Part shown: piece after piece, positions 1 through 7,392 of the stretch | How positions within the stretch are numbered: the stretch's first letter is position 1 | How the letters are laid out: each line of letters opens with the position of its first letter | Source: Methanobacteriota archaeon | GTDB taxonomy: Archaea; Thermoplasmatota; Poseidoniia; Poseidoniales; Poseidoniaceae | DNA: 15,879 nucleotides | Direction of reading: 5' to 3' | Assembly (NCBI GenBank): GCA_011525095.1 | Contig: WTIV01000202.1 | Coordinates: 1,477-17,355 of the forward strand | Translations under genes and position numbers: made by a program | The notes under the pieces: generated by a model | Told to the model about the DNA's origin: nothing | Seen by the model: only the letters and a program-made list of their open reading frames with translations | Databases searched by the model: none

Positions 1-8
1 GAATCCTG

Positions 9-1892
9 ATGGCAAATACCGATGGAATGCTGAACATGACTCCTTGGATTTACGCAATCGAGGGAGAGATGGCATTATGGGTTCAAGAGACCTTCAAGGC
101 TGATTGGTTAACCGCTTTCATGACTCACTTCTACGTTGTAGGATTCATGGTCATCTGCTATGTATCAATATTCTACTTCGCATACTTCGATGATAGATAT
201 ATGGCTGACAGAATCAGCTTGACCATCTTTTGGGTTTACATCTTAGCAATTCCATTTTACCTATTTTTCAACGTCCATGTAACGGGAAATTACATTCCAG
301 GAATGGAGACACTCGCATACAATCATACCCCAGAAATTAACGATTGGTTCCATCGAATAGATCCTCTTACAAACGGCATGCCAAGCCTCCACATTGGATT
401 CCCATTCGCCGTTTGGCTGTGTCTACTAAGGTTCGATACTGATGGTAGATGGACAGTGTATCGAAGAATCATTTTCGCATTCGTTCTACTAACCGCATTC
501 TGCATCCTATACTTGGGGATCCACTGGTTCATGGATATCATTGGAGGGATGGTTGTTGCTGCAATAGCAGTAAGTGTTGCGAATAAAATGGCAGATCCGT
601 TCTGGAAAATTTTTGATGAAAGAACGATTAACGCACGTTTGGTAACTTTGCTGACAAACCCAAAGCGTGCAATGAATGTAATCAAGTCAAGCGCTTCAAA
701 GCAGTTTAACAGGTTCACAAAACCAACTAGTAAGGAGACGGGTGCGATGCTCGCAGTTGTGATTATTGTTGTAGCAAGTGTCATCACCTGGGACTTGACT
801 CATCAATCTATTCCGGCAGGAGGTGTAGATGCACCAGTAGGTGTTGAAGCAGCAGACGGTTGGTTGATTACTCTCGATGATAGAGAAGAATCAGCACTTG
901 TCATAGTTCACGACTTGTCGGATTTAGATTCAGAAATAGACGTAATCCAACCAATTCTAGACTCTAATTCAACATACGACGTTAGAGGTGATATGCTTGC
1001 AATGGCGAATTCTACGACGTTGATGATTGTAGACCTCGCAAATCCAAACTTAGCAAAAACAACAATCGATGTCAACAATCCGACAGATGTCGAAATAGTG
1101 ACAGATGACTGCGTTGCAGTATTAGAAAACGGTGCAGTGTCGTATTGGTCATTTGAGGGAATGGAAAAGATTGGGCCTAATGCTGAGCAGGGCGATTCTG
1201 TGATCTTATTCGAGTCGTTTGACGGTCAGGTTGCACTTGTGTTTGAGAGCGAACCATCCGTTGTTAATCTAGGAATTATTGACGCCGCTGGTCTAATTTC
1301 TATCGAAGTAAATGCCACTGCAGACCCCAACGAAGATGAGATTTTGAGAGATGCTGAATTGAATGTTGATGTTGAAAATGCAACAATTACAGACATCTCA
1401 TTGTCAAAGACGATGTTAGCAGCTACAGTTGACGTCAATGCGACATCTAGGCTCGTATTGCTAAACACAATCAGTGGAGATAGTCAAATCATCTCGGACC
1501 ACAAGTTTGCAGCATACGATCCTCATATTGGATATGGTGTTCTAATGTTTTCAGCATATACCGAAATAAATCCACTCGAAGCGGCTGAAGAGTATTCTGA
1601 TAGAGAGATTTACATTCATGACTTGGAAACAAACTTGACAAAACCACTAACTGCAGATGGCCTAGACCAATGGGCTCCAGTGGTTTTAGAGGAACACTAC
1701 GTCTATCAGCAAATGGACAGTGATGGAGACGTTAGCGTTGAAGTCCAGCAAAAGGAACCAACTCTACAACCCTATTCTTCAAACATTCTGAAATTTGGAG
1801 TTATGCTAGTTATTACACTCGCATTCATCAATATCATGCAGAGGCAAAAAGAGTCAAATTTCAACCACCATGATAGCGAACTCGCATCATGA
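9..1892 (+). CDS. PAP2-type membrane phosphatase/phosphotransferase fused to a beta-rich (propeller-like) domain
   Basis: The N-terminal ~195 residues form a PAP2 superfamily membrane domain, closest in layout to the inositolphosphotransferase/aureobasidin-resistance type. The motif GMPSLH (Ser126, His128) and a second motif IHWFMDIIGG (His172, Asp176) supply the catalytic His and His-Asp pair. Hydrophobic helices lie near residues 40-58, 68-90, 128-140, 153-170, 174-193 and 246-262. Residues ~265-590 are soluble and rich in short beta-like repeats; one unit near 571-590 (IYIHDLETN, then KPLTADG) resembles TolB/WD-type propeller blades. A last helix at ~596-613 anchors the C-terminus, so the beta domain probably sits outside the cell. 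PAP2 enzymes hydrolyse or transfer phosphate from lipid-linked or isoprenoid phosphates; the substrate here is unknown. The reading frame is open to the window edge, so the true start could lie further upstream; ATG at 9 is the first start seen. Its last 32 bases overlap bud32 on the other strand. Confidence 0.8.
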   Translation: MANTDGMLNMTPWIYAIEGEMALWVQETFKADWLTAFMTHFYVVGFMVICYVSIFYFAYFDDRYMADRISLTIFWVYILAIPFYLFFNVHVTGNYIPGMETLAYNHTPEINDWFHRIDPLTNGMPSLHIGFPFAVWLCLLRFDTDGRWTVYRRIIFAFVLLTAFCILYLGIHWFMDIIGGMVVAAIAVSVANKMADPFWKIFDERTINARLVTLLTNPKRAMNVIKSSASKQFNRFTKPTSKETGAMLAVVIIVVASVITWDLTHQSIPAGGVDAPVGVEAADGWLITLDDREESALVIVHDLSDLDSEIDVIQPILDSNSTYDVRGDMLAMANSTTLMIVDLANPNLAKTTIDVNNPTDVEIVTDDCVAVLENGAVSYWSFEGMEKIGPNAEQGDSVILFESFDGQVALVFESEPSVVNLGIIDAAGLISIEVNATADPNEDEILRDAELNVDVENATITDISLSKTMLAATVDVNATSRLVLLNTISGDSQIISDHKFAAYDPHIGYGVLMFSAYTEINPLEAAEEYSDREIYIHDLETNLTKPLTADGLDQWAPVVLEEHYVYQQMDSDGDVSVEVQQKEPTLQPYSSNILKFGVMLVITLAFINIMQRQKESNFNHHDSELAS

Positions 1893-2538
1893 TTTGCTCC
1901 AATCTTTTCAGTACATCTTTAGCCTCGGGTGGCATTCCTCCCGGAGCAGGTTGAGGCTTTCCTAATTCATCGTCCAATTCTTGATATCCTTTGAGAACTA
2001 AGTCCATAGCTCCCTTTACATCAGGATGACTGGCCCTCAGAATTTCATGTAAGACGTGGAGGTCAATTCCAAAGCCCTCAAGGTCATATTCTCGAGATGA
2101 TAATCCAAGGTCTATCAGTACGGGATTGCGATTTTTGTCGATTAGAATGTTATTGGTAGACAAATCTCCGTGATTTACTGCATTGCGATGCAATTCTCTA
2201 ATCGCTTTTCCAACATTGATGAGCAACTCTTCATCATGCTCATTACTTCTCAGAACTTCGATTAGAGGCTTCCCTTCGATTCTCTCCATGATTATTTTTG
2301 ATTCATCGATATCGACGTCCCAAATCGCAGGAACAGGTGCGCCTCTACGTGCTAACCAAATTGTCAATTTAATTTCATTAGTCATCCTTTTTCTTGTTAG
2401 ACTTGCATCCAAATCAGGATGTCTCCAGCCGCGTGGTCTGCGCTTTTTTAGAACAGCAGGTCTACCGTGCCAAGTCCCTGAGATTACCTCTGCTTCAGCA
2501 CCAAGGTGGAGCCTCTCCCCTTCCGACCACGCTTGCAT
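1861..2538 (-). CDS. bud32: Bud32/PRPK family serine/threonine kinase of the KEOPS complex
   Basis: At 225 residues this is the normal length for stand-alone Bud32. The N-terminus carries the family nucleotide-binding segment LGAEAEV (12-18), the lysine region VLKKR (29-33) and the RHPDLD element (39-44). The catalytic loop HGDLSTNN (123-130) supplies Asp125 and Asn130, and IDLG (142-145) replaces the usual DFG. The C-terminal AKDVLKRLEQI..R.R (206-221) matches the conserved basic tail of the family. Bud32 is a small atypical kinase/ATPase acting with Kae1, Cgi121 and Pcc1 in threonylcarbamoyl (t6A) modification of tRNA in the cytoplasm. In many euryarchaea it is fused to Kae1; here it stands alone and no other KEOPS gene is adjacent. 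It overlaps the PAP2 gene tail-to-tail by 32 bases and diverges from nadA across 63 bases. Confidence 0.93.
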   Translation of the reverse strand: MQAWSEGERLHLGAEAEVISGTWHGRPAVLKKRRPRGWRHPDLDASLTRKRMTNEIKLTIWLARRGAPVPAIWDVDIDESKIIMERIEGKPLIEVLRSNEHDEELLINVGKAIRELHRNAVNHGDLSTNNILIDKNRNPVLIDLGLSSREYDLEGFGIDLHVLHEILRASHPDVKGAMDLVLKGYQELDDELGKPQPAPGGMPPEAKDVLKRLEQIMMRVRYHGG

Positions 2539-2601
2539 CGTTTATTCGCAGAAGTGTATGGTTCAAAAAGGAGTGCCTGCAGGGAGTAATGAGGCTAGAG
2601 G
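2539..2601. promoter_or_regulatory. bud32/nadA divergent intergenic region
   Basis: This 63-base gap must hold the promoters for both divergent genes. It contains a perfect 8-base palindrome CCTGCAGG at 2576-2583, flanked by two direct GGAGT copies (2570-2574 and 2583-2587). No convincing TATA/BRE pair could be assigned on either strand. The last bases before nadA (GGCTAGAGG) hold only a weak, very close ribosome-binding sequence, so short-leader or leaderless translation is possible. Confidence 0.4.
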
Positions 2602-3732
2602 ATGACAGTGTCACTGCCGATGTGTGCCATCGACTTCACAAATGATGCGATGGGTCCTGAAGAAGCAGCAATCGCTGACAGGATTGCTGAGTTGAAAGAA
2701 TCGCTGGGTGACGACCTTTTGATACTCGGTCACCACTATCAACGCGACCAGATAGTAATGCACGCAGACCTGCTTGGAGATTCATTCCTACTCTCTGAAT
2801 TAGCAGCCAAATCCAGTGCCAAAAACATCGTTTTCTGCGGAGTTCACTTTATGGCTGAATCTGCTGACATACTAACCTCTGACGAACAGCGAGTTATCCT
2901 TCCAAACATGAGGGCAGGTTGCTCGATGGCAGACATGGCTGCACTCCATGAAGTGGAGGTGGCGTGGGATGAGATTCTAGCAAAGTCTGGACTGAAGGAT
3001 CCTGCAACAGCAAAAGAAGGAGAGTCTTGTTTAATTCCTGTAACCTACATGAACAGCGCTGCAGAATTGAAAGATTTCTGTGGGCGCCATGGTGGAATAG
3101 TTTGTACTTCTTCAAACGCCACGGGTATCCTAGAATGGGCCTATGAAAGGGCAGGTCCGAAGGGCGCAGTCTTGTTCTTCCCCGACCAGCACCTTGGAAG
3201 AAATACAGGCCTATCGATGGGAATTCCTCTAGAAAGAATGGCAGTATGGACTCCCGGAGAAGAGAATGATCTTCCAGATGATGTGAAAATAGTTCTATGG
3301 CACGGATTCTGTTCTGTACATAAAAGGTTCACAGTTCCACAGATTGAGGCATTTAGGGAAAAACATCCTGATGGCGTGGTTGTTGTCCACCCAGAATGTC
3401 CAATGGAAGTCGTTCAAGCAGCCGACGCTAATGGTAGCACTGAATTCATTCGAAGATTCGTAGCACAGCAAGAGCCAGGCACACACATCGCAGTTGGTAC
3501 TGAAATCAACATGGTTGCTAGACTGGACGCTCAACATGAAGATCTGAATATCCAGTGCCTTGAACCAACGGTTTGCCCTTGTTCTACCATGTACATGATT
3601 CATCCAGCATACCTAATGGATGTTTTAGAACGACTAGATGCCGGTGAAGTACCAAACCAAGTCATCGTTGCACCTGAGGTTCAAGAAGGAGCAAAAATAG
3701 CGCTTGAGAGAATGTTGTCAATCAAGCAATAG
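2602..3732 (+). CDS. nadA: Quinolinate synthase NadA
   Basis: NadA condenses iminoaspartate with dihydroxyacetone phosphate to quinolinate in de novo NAD synthesis, using a labile [4Fe-4S] cluster in the cytoplasm. Recognisable motifs are LGHHYQRDQI (42-51), GVHFMAES (80-87), AGCSMADM (105-112), CTSSNATG (168-175), FFPDQHLGRNT (192-202), WHGFCSVH (233-240), HPEC (263-266) and CPCSTM (325-330). Likely cluster ligands, by position in the family, are Cys107, Cys237 and Cys327 (or Cys325). At 376 residues it is the long, Bacillus-type form rather than the ~300-residue form of Thermococcales. No nadB or nadC lies next to it. ATG 2602 is the first start after in-frame stops at 2587 and 2590; Met7 and Met17 are alternatives. 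It overlaps crcB tail-to-tail by 11 bases. Confidence 0.95.
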   Translation: MTVSLPMCAIDFTNDAMGPEEAAIADRIAELKESLGDDLLILGHHYQRDQIVMHADLLGDSFLLSELAAKSSAKNIVFCGVHFMAESADILTSDEQRVILPNMRAGCSMADMAALHEVEVAWDEILAKSGLKDPATAKEGESCLIPVTYMNSAAELKDFCGRHGGIVCTSSNATGILEWAYERAGPKGAVLFFPDQHLGRNTGLSMGIPLERMAVWTPGEENDLPDDVKIVLWHGFCSVHKRFTVPQIEAFREKHPDGVVVVHPECPMEVVQAADANGSTEFIRRFVAQQEPGTHIAVGTEINMVARLDAQHEDLNIQCLEPTVCPCSTMYMIHPAYLMDVLERLDAGEVPNQVIVAPEVQEGAKIALERMLSIKQ

Positions 3733-4075
3733 TCTCTACAGTTTTCCATCCAGCGTATGCTAGAATTGGACAGAGCAGCATTGTAATTGTTACATATCCA
3801 ATTGCTGTACCGTGATTATTATTCCATAATTCGATGGTTTCAACCGAGAAAGTCGACATCGTGGTAAAAGCTCCGAGAATCCCAGTGCCGACAAAAATAG
3901 TCATCTCCTTTGAGACCAGTTCTGTTGCAAGGCCAGCCATACACATGCCAAGGAGCAATGAGCCAACTGCGTTGACTAGCAAAGTCGCTTGGGGTGTACC
4001 TACCCATTCGCTAATCGCAAACCTAAGCATAGCACCTATTGCTCCACCGATAGCCACAGCAAGGTATGAATTCAC
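3722..4075 (-). CDS. crcB: Fluoride ion channel CrcB/Fluc
   Basis: This 117-residue, four-helix protein has the Fluc family signatures GGAIGAMLRF (10-19), N35 with GSLLLG (38-43), and the central break segment GTGILGAFTTMSTFS (63-77), which carries the conserved phenylalanines and threonines lining the fluoride path. Helices are near 4-20, 29-49, 57-75 and 90-110. The family works as a dual-topology dimer in the cytoplasmic membrane and exports fluoride. Only one copy is present, so a homodimer is expected rather than the paired-gene heterodimer of some bacteria. Translation appears to start at GTG (4073-4075), preceded by the SD-like TTGAAGGTC, with an in-frame TGA just upstream and no ATG available. 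No fluoride riboswitch was recognised upstream. It overlaps the nadA end by 11 bases. Confidence 0.94.
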   Translation of the reverse strand: MNSYLAVAIGGAIGAMLRFAISEWVGTPQATLLVNAVGSLLLGMCMAGLATELVSKEMTIFVGTGILGAFTTMSTFSVETIELWNNNHGTAIGYVTITMLLCPILAYAGWKTVETIA

Positions 4076-4139
4076 AAATGACCTTCAAGAGGTACACTCT
4101 ATCAAACATGCTCAAAAAGCATTAGTTTCAGGGTGATTT
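4076..4139. promoter_or_regulatory. crcB / ITPase divergent intergenic region
   Basis: This 64-base divergent gap holds a perfect inverted repeat, ATGCT-CAAAA-AGCAT, at 4108-4122 (5-base stem, 5-base loop), which could be a small operator or a weak hairpin. On the + strand GGGTGAT at 4131-4137 is a good archaeal SD for the ATG at 4140, though the spacer is only 2 bases. On the - strand the GAAGGTC just before the crcB GTG acts as an SD. Confidence 0.4.
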
Positions 4140-4784
4140 ATGACAATCTGGTTCATGACGACCAATCCTGGCAAAGTCGAAGAAGCTAGGGAGTACTTTT
4201 CGCATCATGGAATCGATGTTAGACAGTTCGAATTTGAAGCATCCGAGCCGCAGGCAGACGATTTAGAAACCGTTGCACTTTCAAAAATTGAGCAGGCAAT
4301 TCCTCATTTACCAAACCAAGACGACATGCTTCTCGTCGAAGATGCGGGACTATTCGTAGACGCACTGAATGGATTCCCTGGTGTATATTCATCTTACGTG
4401 CTCAAAACACTTGATATCTATGGAATTCTCAAACTGTTGGAACATCTGAAGAGCGAAGACCCAATTCAAGACGGTAACCTTAGGAAAGCCGAATTCAGAG
4501 CGGTTTCGGTGTTGTACAAGAACGGACAAACCATTGTTTCAGAAGGCGTTTGTCCAGGGAGGATTGCACACCAGCCCGTAACAGGAGACGGCTTTGGATT
4601 TGACCCAATCTTCATCCCTTCTGATTTGGACGAAGAAGGAAATGCATTACCCGTCGGTGAAATGGGTGTAAAAAGTACACATGGCACTCCATTTGGCGGC
4701 ATTTCACTTGAGGAAAAACAGAATTATTCTCATCGCCACAGAGCCCTCTCAGGATTAATCCAACACCTCGACAGTCTTGGGTGA
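4140..4784 (+). CDS. Non-canonical purine NTP pyrophosphatase (RdgB/HAM1/ITPase)
   Basis: The protein hydrolyses ITP, dITP and XTP to monophosphates, cleaning the nucleotide pool in the cytoplasm. The family motifs are TTNPGKVEEA (7-16), VEDAGLFVDALNGFPGVYSS (66-85, with the catalytic acidic residues), GDGFGFDPIF (149-158) and EEKQNYSHRHRAL (191-203). At 214 residues it is longer than the usual ~185-200. The excess lies between DPIF and EEK, where 33 residues replace the usual ~15 (human ITPA, E. coli RdgB); the GEM element survives inside this loop at 173-175. The start is supported by GGGTGAT immediately upstream. It is transcribed in the same direction as the unknown membrane-protein gene, 39 bases ahead of that gene's preferred ATG. 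Confidence 0.92.
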   Translation: MTIWFMTTNPGKVEEAREYFSHHGIDVRQFEFEASEPQADDLETVALSKIEQAIPHLPNQDDMLLVEDAGLFVDALNGFPGVYSSYVLKTLDIYGILKLLEHLKSEDPIQDGNLRKAEFRAVSVLYKNGQTIVSEGVCPGRIAHQPVTGDGFGFDPIFIPSDLDEEGNALPVGEMGVKSTHGTPFGGISLEEKQNYSHRHRALSGLIQHLDSLG

Positions 4785-4823
4785 TATTCTTGAGGGTGGG
4801 CGGTTTGGAGTGAGTTGGTCAGC

Positions 4824-5714
4824 ATGAAAACATCAAGGCTCATCGTTTTCATTCTACTCATTGGAGGAATCCTTGGATTCTTCTTTCTCCAAGCTGATTT
4901 AGATGAGAACGGCCGCTGGGCTTTGGTGGGTGCAAACCTACTGTTGGCAATAATGTGGGTTTACTTAGCAGATGGGCCAAAACCAGCGAAGAGACCCGGG
5001 TCTCAAGGAACAGTATCACCAGTCAAGGTCAAAAAAATCGAGGAAGTTTCAGTCGATATTCCTGAAGTTGTCACCAAGGATGAATTGGATGGCGCTTCGC
5101 TTAGGGAGAGAAAGATGGCAAAGGTCGCCGCTAGTAAGCAAGCTGCAGAAGAAGCGCAAATCACCGTTGAACCTGATGATGACTTAGAAGAGGTTACAGT
5201 ATCGGTAGAAGAGGTACACGTCGCTGGCGAGTACGTTGTTGAATCATCTCCAGAATCGATTGAGGATGCAAGTATTGCAGCTCACATACAAGATAAGCGA
5301 GACCGCCATTCTCGAATCCGTGCACGAATAGAAGAGCGCCGCCGTGACCAAATGGCGGAAATCCGTGCTTCCACTGCGAAGATGTGGGAAGAGCACAGTT
5401 CTGGAGAAGACTTGGTTGGCCTAATCCAAAGCGAGAACCACGGCCACAATATCCTAATCGAGCCTGCTGAAGCAGAAGCAGGTCACGTTTACGGTGCAAC
5501 TCTAGTAAGAGTTGATGAGTCATCAATTCTGAAATTAAGAGTTCCTCTTGATACCGGATTTGTCGCAGTAGAAGAAGAGCGAGCAACAACAGCAACCCTT
5601 CCTCTTCCACAAGGGCTTCCAACACCTGAAGAGTTAGGTCTTCCTCTTCCACCGCCGCCAGGTGCTTCGGGGGCACTGGCTGCATTGAAAGACGAAATGG
5701 CAAGCGACGATTAA
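4824..5714 (+). CDS. Unrecognised two-helix membrane protein with basic helical and Pro-rich tail
   Basis: I do not recognise a family. From ATG 4824 the protein has 296 residues. A transmembrane helix (~5-23, RLIVFILLIGGILGFFF) is followed by a short loop and a second helix (~32-49, WALVGANLLLAIMWVYLAD). The N-terminus is basic, so both ends are probably cytoplasmic. A long hydrophilic part follows: an acidic Val/Glu-rich stretch (~73-145), a highly charged, probably coiled-coil helix (~155-192, with IRARIEERRRDQMAEIRAS), a compact segment (~197-250) ending in beta-like strands, and a Leu/Pro-rich tail (~258-282, including LPLPPPPG). An in-frame TTG at 4815 would add three residues; GGAGTGAG at 4807-4814 sits too close to that TTG but about 9 bases before the ATG, so the ATG is preferred. 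A scaffold or membrane-tethered regulator is a guess only. Its stop codon is shared with the convergent crotonase gene. Confidence 0.7.
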   Translation: MKTSRLIVFILLIGGILGFFFLQADLDENGRWALVGANLLLAIMWVYLADGPKPAKRPGSQGTVSPVKVKKIEEVSVDIPEVVTKDELDGASLRERKMAKVAASKQAAEEAQITVEPDDDLEEVTVSVEEVHVAGEYVVESSPESIEDASIAAHIQDKRDRHSRIRARIEERRRDQMAEIRASTAKMWEEHSSGEDLVGLIQSENHGHNILIEPAEAEAGHVYGATLVRVDESSILKLRVPLDTGFVAVEEERATTATLPLPQGLPTPEELGLPLPPPPGASGALAALKDEMASDD

Positions 5715-6535
5715 CGGTGCTTCCATTCCGGTTCAGTTCTAGTAAGGAATGCTTGGACACCAATTTCTTGGTCTTCTGTATCGAATAGGCTTGCGAATGC
5801 TACAGCCTCAATTTCAACACCGTCAGTTATTCCATTATCTAGTGCTGCTCGGATTGTTTTCTTTGCAACCTTCATAGTATTCATCGACTTTGATGCAATG
5901 GTTTCAGCCAGTTCCATCGTCTTCGCTTCAAGATCCTCTGGCTCACATAGGTGGTTCGCGAGTCCCATTCTGTAAGCATCTTCTGCGCTTACATTGTTTC
6001 CAGTCATCATCATCTCCATAGCGCGGCCATATCCAACTAGGTGGACTAATCTCTGCGAACCGCCATATCCCGGAATTAGTCCTAACTTGATTTCAGGAGT
6101 TCCAAAGATTGCTCTTGTACTTGCAACTCGAATGTCACAAGAGCAAGCAACTTCACATCCACCACCTAGTGCAAAACCATCTACCATTGCGATTGTTGGC
6201 TTACTCAGATTCCAGATCGCTTCGATGGCATTGTCTCGGAATAATTCACGAATTTCAGTCGAGTTCTTGCCTGCGAACTCTGTAATATCAGCACCTGCAA
6301 CGAAGGCATGTGGTTTTGCTCTCTTCCCTTCTGGCGGGGGATTCGGTTTTGCACCTGTGATAATCACGCATCTGACCGACTCATTTTCTTCAGCCCATTT
6401 GCACATGTCTTTGAGTGATTTTACTACGTCTTGGTTTAGCGCGTTCAACTTGTCTGGTCTATTGATTGTAACCTTTGCAATAATTCCGTCGCCGTTCTCG
6501 CAAGCGATTTCTTCGACAATCACTACCTCGTCCAT
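5711..6535 (-). CDS. Enoyl-CoA hydratase/isomerase (crotonase) family protein
   Basis: The fold signatures are INRPDKLNALN (24-34), the oxyanion-hole segment FVAGADITEF (78-87), GFALGGGCEVA (120-130) and FGTPEIKLGLIPGYGGSQRL (144-163). Both glutamates used by true enoyl-CoA hydratases are present (Glu128 in GGGCE and Glu148 in TPEIKLG), so hydration of 2-trans-enoyl-CoA to 3-hydroxyacyl-CoA is likely, as in fatty-acid or amino-acid oxidation in the cytoplasm. At 274 residues it is slightly longer than the usual ~260; the extra residues are a Pro/Lys-rich insertion (~62-75) before the oxyanion loop. GGAGCGGC lies right before ATG 6535. No other beta-oxidation gene is adjacent, so the exact substrate cannot be set. 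It converges on the unknown membrane gene with a 4-base overlap. Confidence 0.9.
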   Translation of the reverse strand: MDEVVIVEEIACENGDGIIAKVTINRPDKLNALNQDVVKSLKDMCKWAEENESVRCVIITGAKPNPPPEGKRAKPHAFVAGADITEFAGKNSTEIRELFRDNAIEAIWNLSKPTIAMVDGFALGGGCEVACSCDIRVASTRAIFGTPEIKLGLIPGYGGSQRLVHLVGYGRAMEMMMTGNNVSAEDAYRMGLANHLCEPEDLEAKTMELAETIASKSMNTMKVAKKTIRAALDNGITDGVEIEAVAFASLFDTEDQEIGVQAFLTRTEPEWKHR

Positions 6536-6607
6536 GCCGCTCCGACATAGTCATAGCAAATCAATCTGTAAGCACACATTGAAGTTATTGAAGCACATGG
6601 ACGAATT
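6536..6607. promoter_or_regulatory. crotonase / ABC exporter divergent promoter region with direct repeats
   Basis: This 72-base gap lies between two divergent starts. It contains two exact AAGCACA direct repeats (6570-6576 and 6591-6597) with starts 21 bases apart, about two helical turns. Two ATTGAAG copies (6578-6584 and 6587-6593) lie between and partly over them. Such phased repeats could be an operator for the exporter, but the region is short and AT-rich enough for chance. No clear SD precedes the ABC ATPase start. Confidence 0.3.
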
Positions 6608-7387
6608 ATGGCAGACGCTGAAGATTCCTTGGTTGTCGCTAAAGATTTGGGTAAGCGGTATGGTGATTTTATCGCCCTTCATCCTTTAAATGTCAAAGTT
6701 AGTTCAGGAGAATTCTTCGGGGTATTCGGTCCTAATGGTGCGGGTAAATCTACATTTATTAAACTACTAACCGGCCAACTGCGCCCTAGTATAGGGGCGG
6801 TAGAGGTCCTCGGGATCAATGCCTCAAAGCAACCTCAGAAACTCAAGGCAAATATTGGAATTGTACCAGAGTCTGAATCTCCACCATCCTATCTGACACC
6901 TAGTGAATTTTTGCAATTTGTTGGTAAGTTGCGAGGTGTCGAAGATTTGGATTCGAAAGTTGAACACTGGATGGATTGGTTCGGTCTGCAGGAAAAAAGA
7001 GACACCATGTGTAAGGACCTATCCAAGGGCCAGAGGCAGAAAGTAATGCTAGCATCTGCATTTATCCACGAACCTAAGTTGTTATTCTTAGACGAGCCGT
7101 TTGCAAATCTAGATCCAATTTATCAGAGAAAGTGCCGACAGTGGCTTCTTGATATGGTCGCTAACGGAGGTACAATTTTCCTCTGTTCGCACGTTCTTGA
7201 GATGGCTGAAAGAATGTGTAATCGCATGGCGATTATCAATCACGGAAAAGTGTTGGCCGCAGGTACTGTGAAAGGTTTGAAAGAGAATGATGAAGAGACC
7301 TTGGAGGACGTATTCATCAGATTGGTTGGACATTCGATTGAGGAAGCTGAGAGATTGAGCGACGAAGGAGTAAGCGAGGAGGAGTAA
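6608..7387 (+). CDS. ABC transporter ATP-binding protein (ABC-2 exporter type)
   Basis: This 259-residue single-domain ATPase has all the functional motifs: Walker A GPNGAGKST (41-49), signature LSKGQRQKVMLA (138-149), Walker B LLFLDEP (158-164) followed by the D-loop NLD (167-169), and the switch histidine in CSHV (His195). The Q-loop position holds PESESPP, a Glu variant common in ABC-2 export ATPases. The acidic C-terminus (~225-259) extends beyond the core. It would dimerise on the cytoplasmic face and power the permease encoded directly downstream. The end of this gene (GAGGAGGAG before TAA) doubles as a strong SD for translation of the permease. ATG 6608 has no clear SD, so a short or leaderless mRNA is possible. 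The exported substrate cannot be told from sequence. Confidence 0.93.
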   Translation: MADAEDSLVVAKDLGKRYGDFIALHPLNVKVSSGEFFGVFGPNGAGKSTFIKLLTGQLRPSIGAVEVLGINASKQPQKLKANIGIVPESESPPSYLTPSEFLQFVGKLRGVEDLDSKVEHWMDWFGLQEKRDTMCKDLSKGQRQKVMLASAFIHEPKLLFLDEPFANLDPIYQRKCRQWLLDMVANGGTIFLCSHVLEMAERMCNRMAIINHGKVLAAGTVKGLKENDEETLEDVFIRLVGHSIEEAERLSDEGVSEEE

Positions 7388-7392
7388 TTCTG
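7376..7392 (+). promoter_or_regulatory. Strong SD (GAGGAGGAG) preceding a possible CTG start of the permease
   Basis: The final codons of the ABC ATPase gene form GAGGAGGAG (7376-7384) just before its TAA. Five bases after this comes an in-frame CTG (7390-7392) for the permease reading frame, and an ATT lies at 7387. The distance to the first ATG (7474) is about 90 bases, too far for this SD. Either the permease starts at a non-AUG codon here, or the SD-like string is a by-product of the Glu-rich end of the ATPase. Confidence 0.4.

Noticed and set aside
2183..2605. 140-residue + strand frame opposite bud32
   Set aside because: It is antisense to a gene with complete kinase motifs and has no start signal or family resemblance.
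4108..4122. ATGCT-CAAAA-AGCAT inverted repeat as a terminator
   Set aside because: The stem is only five base pairs and lies between divergent starts, where no transcript needs to end.
4076..4139. Fluoride (crcB) riboswitch upstream of crcB
   Set aside because: The 64-base gap lacks the paired, pseudoknotted GGCGAUG-type core of the known motif, and the GTG start is very close to an in-frame stop and SD.
4790..4813. Seven-codon TTG mini-ORF with GGTGAT in front, before the unknown membrane gene
   Set aside because: The GGTGAT falls at the end of the ITPase gene around its stop; the frame ends after seven codons and has no sign of selection.
5194..5763. Long antisense reading frame (189 residues) opposite the unknown membrane gene
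   Set aside because: Leu-rich, low-complexity composition is the expected reverse reading of the Glu/Pro-rich + strand gene; no SD or family signature.
5994..6689. 231-residue + strand reading frame opposite the crotonase gene
   Set aside because: It runs antisense through the well-supported crotonase gene and into the ABC ATPase gene in another frame, and shows no recognisable motif.
6857..6883. Missing Gln in the Q-loop of the ABC ATPase
   Set aside because: A Glu in this place (PES.SPP) is common in ABC-2 export ATPases, so it is not a sign of a defective enzyme.
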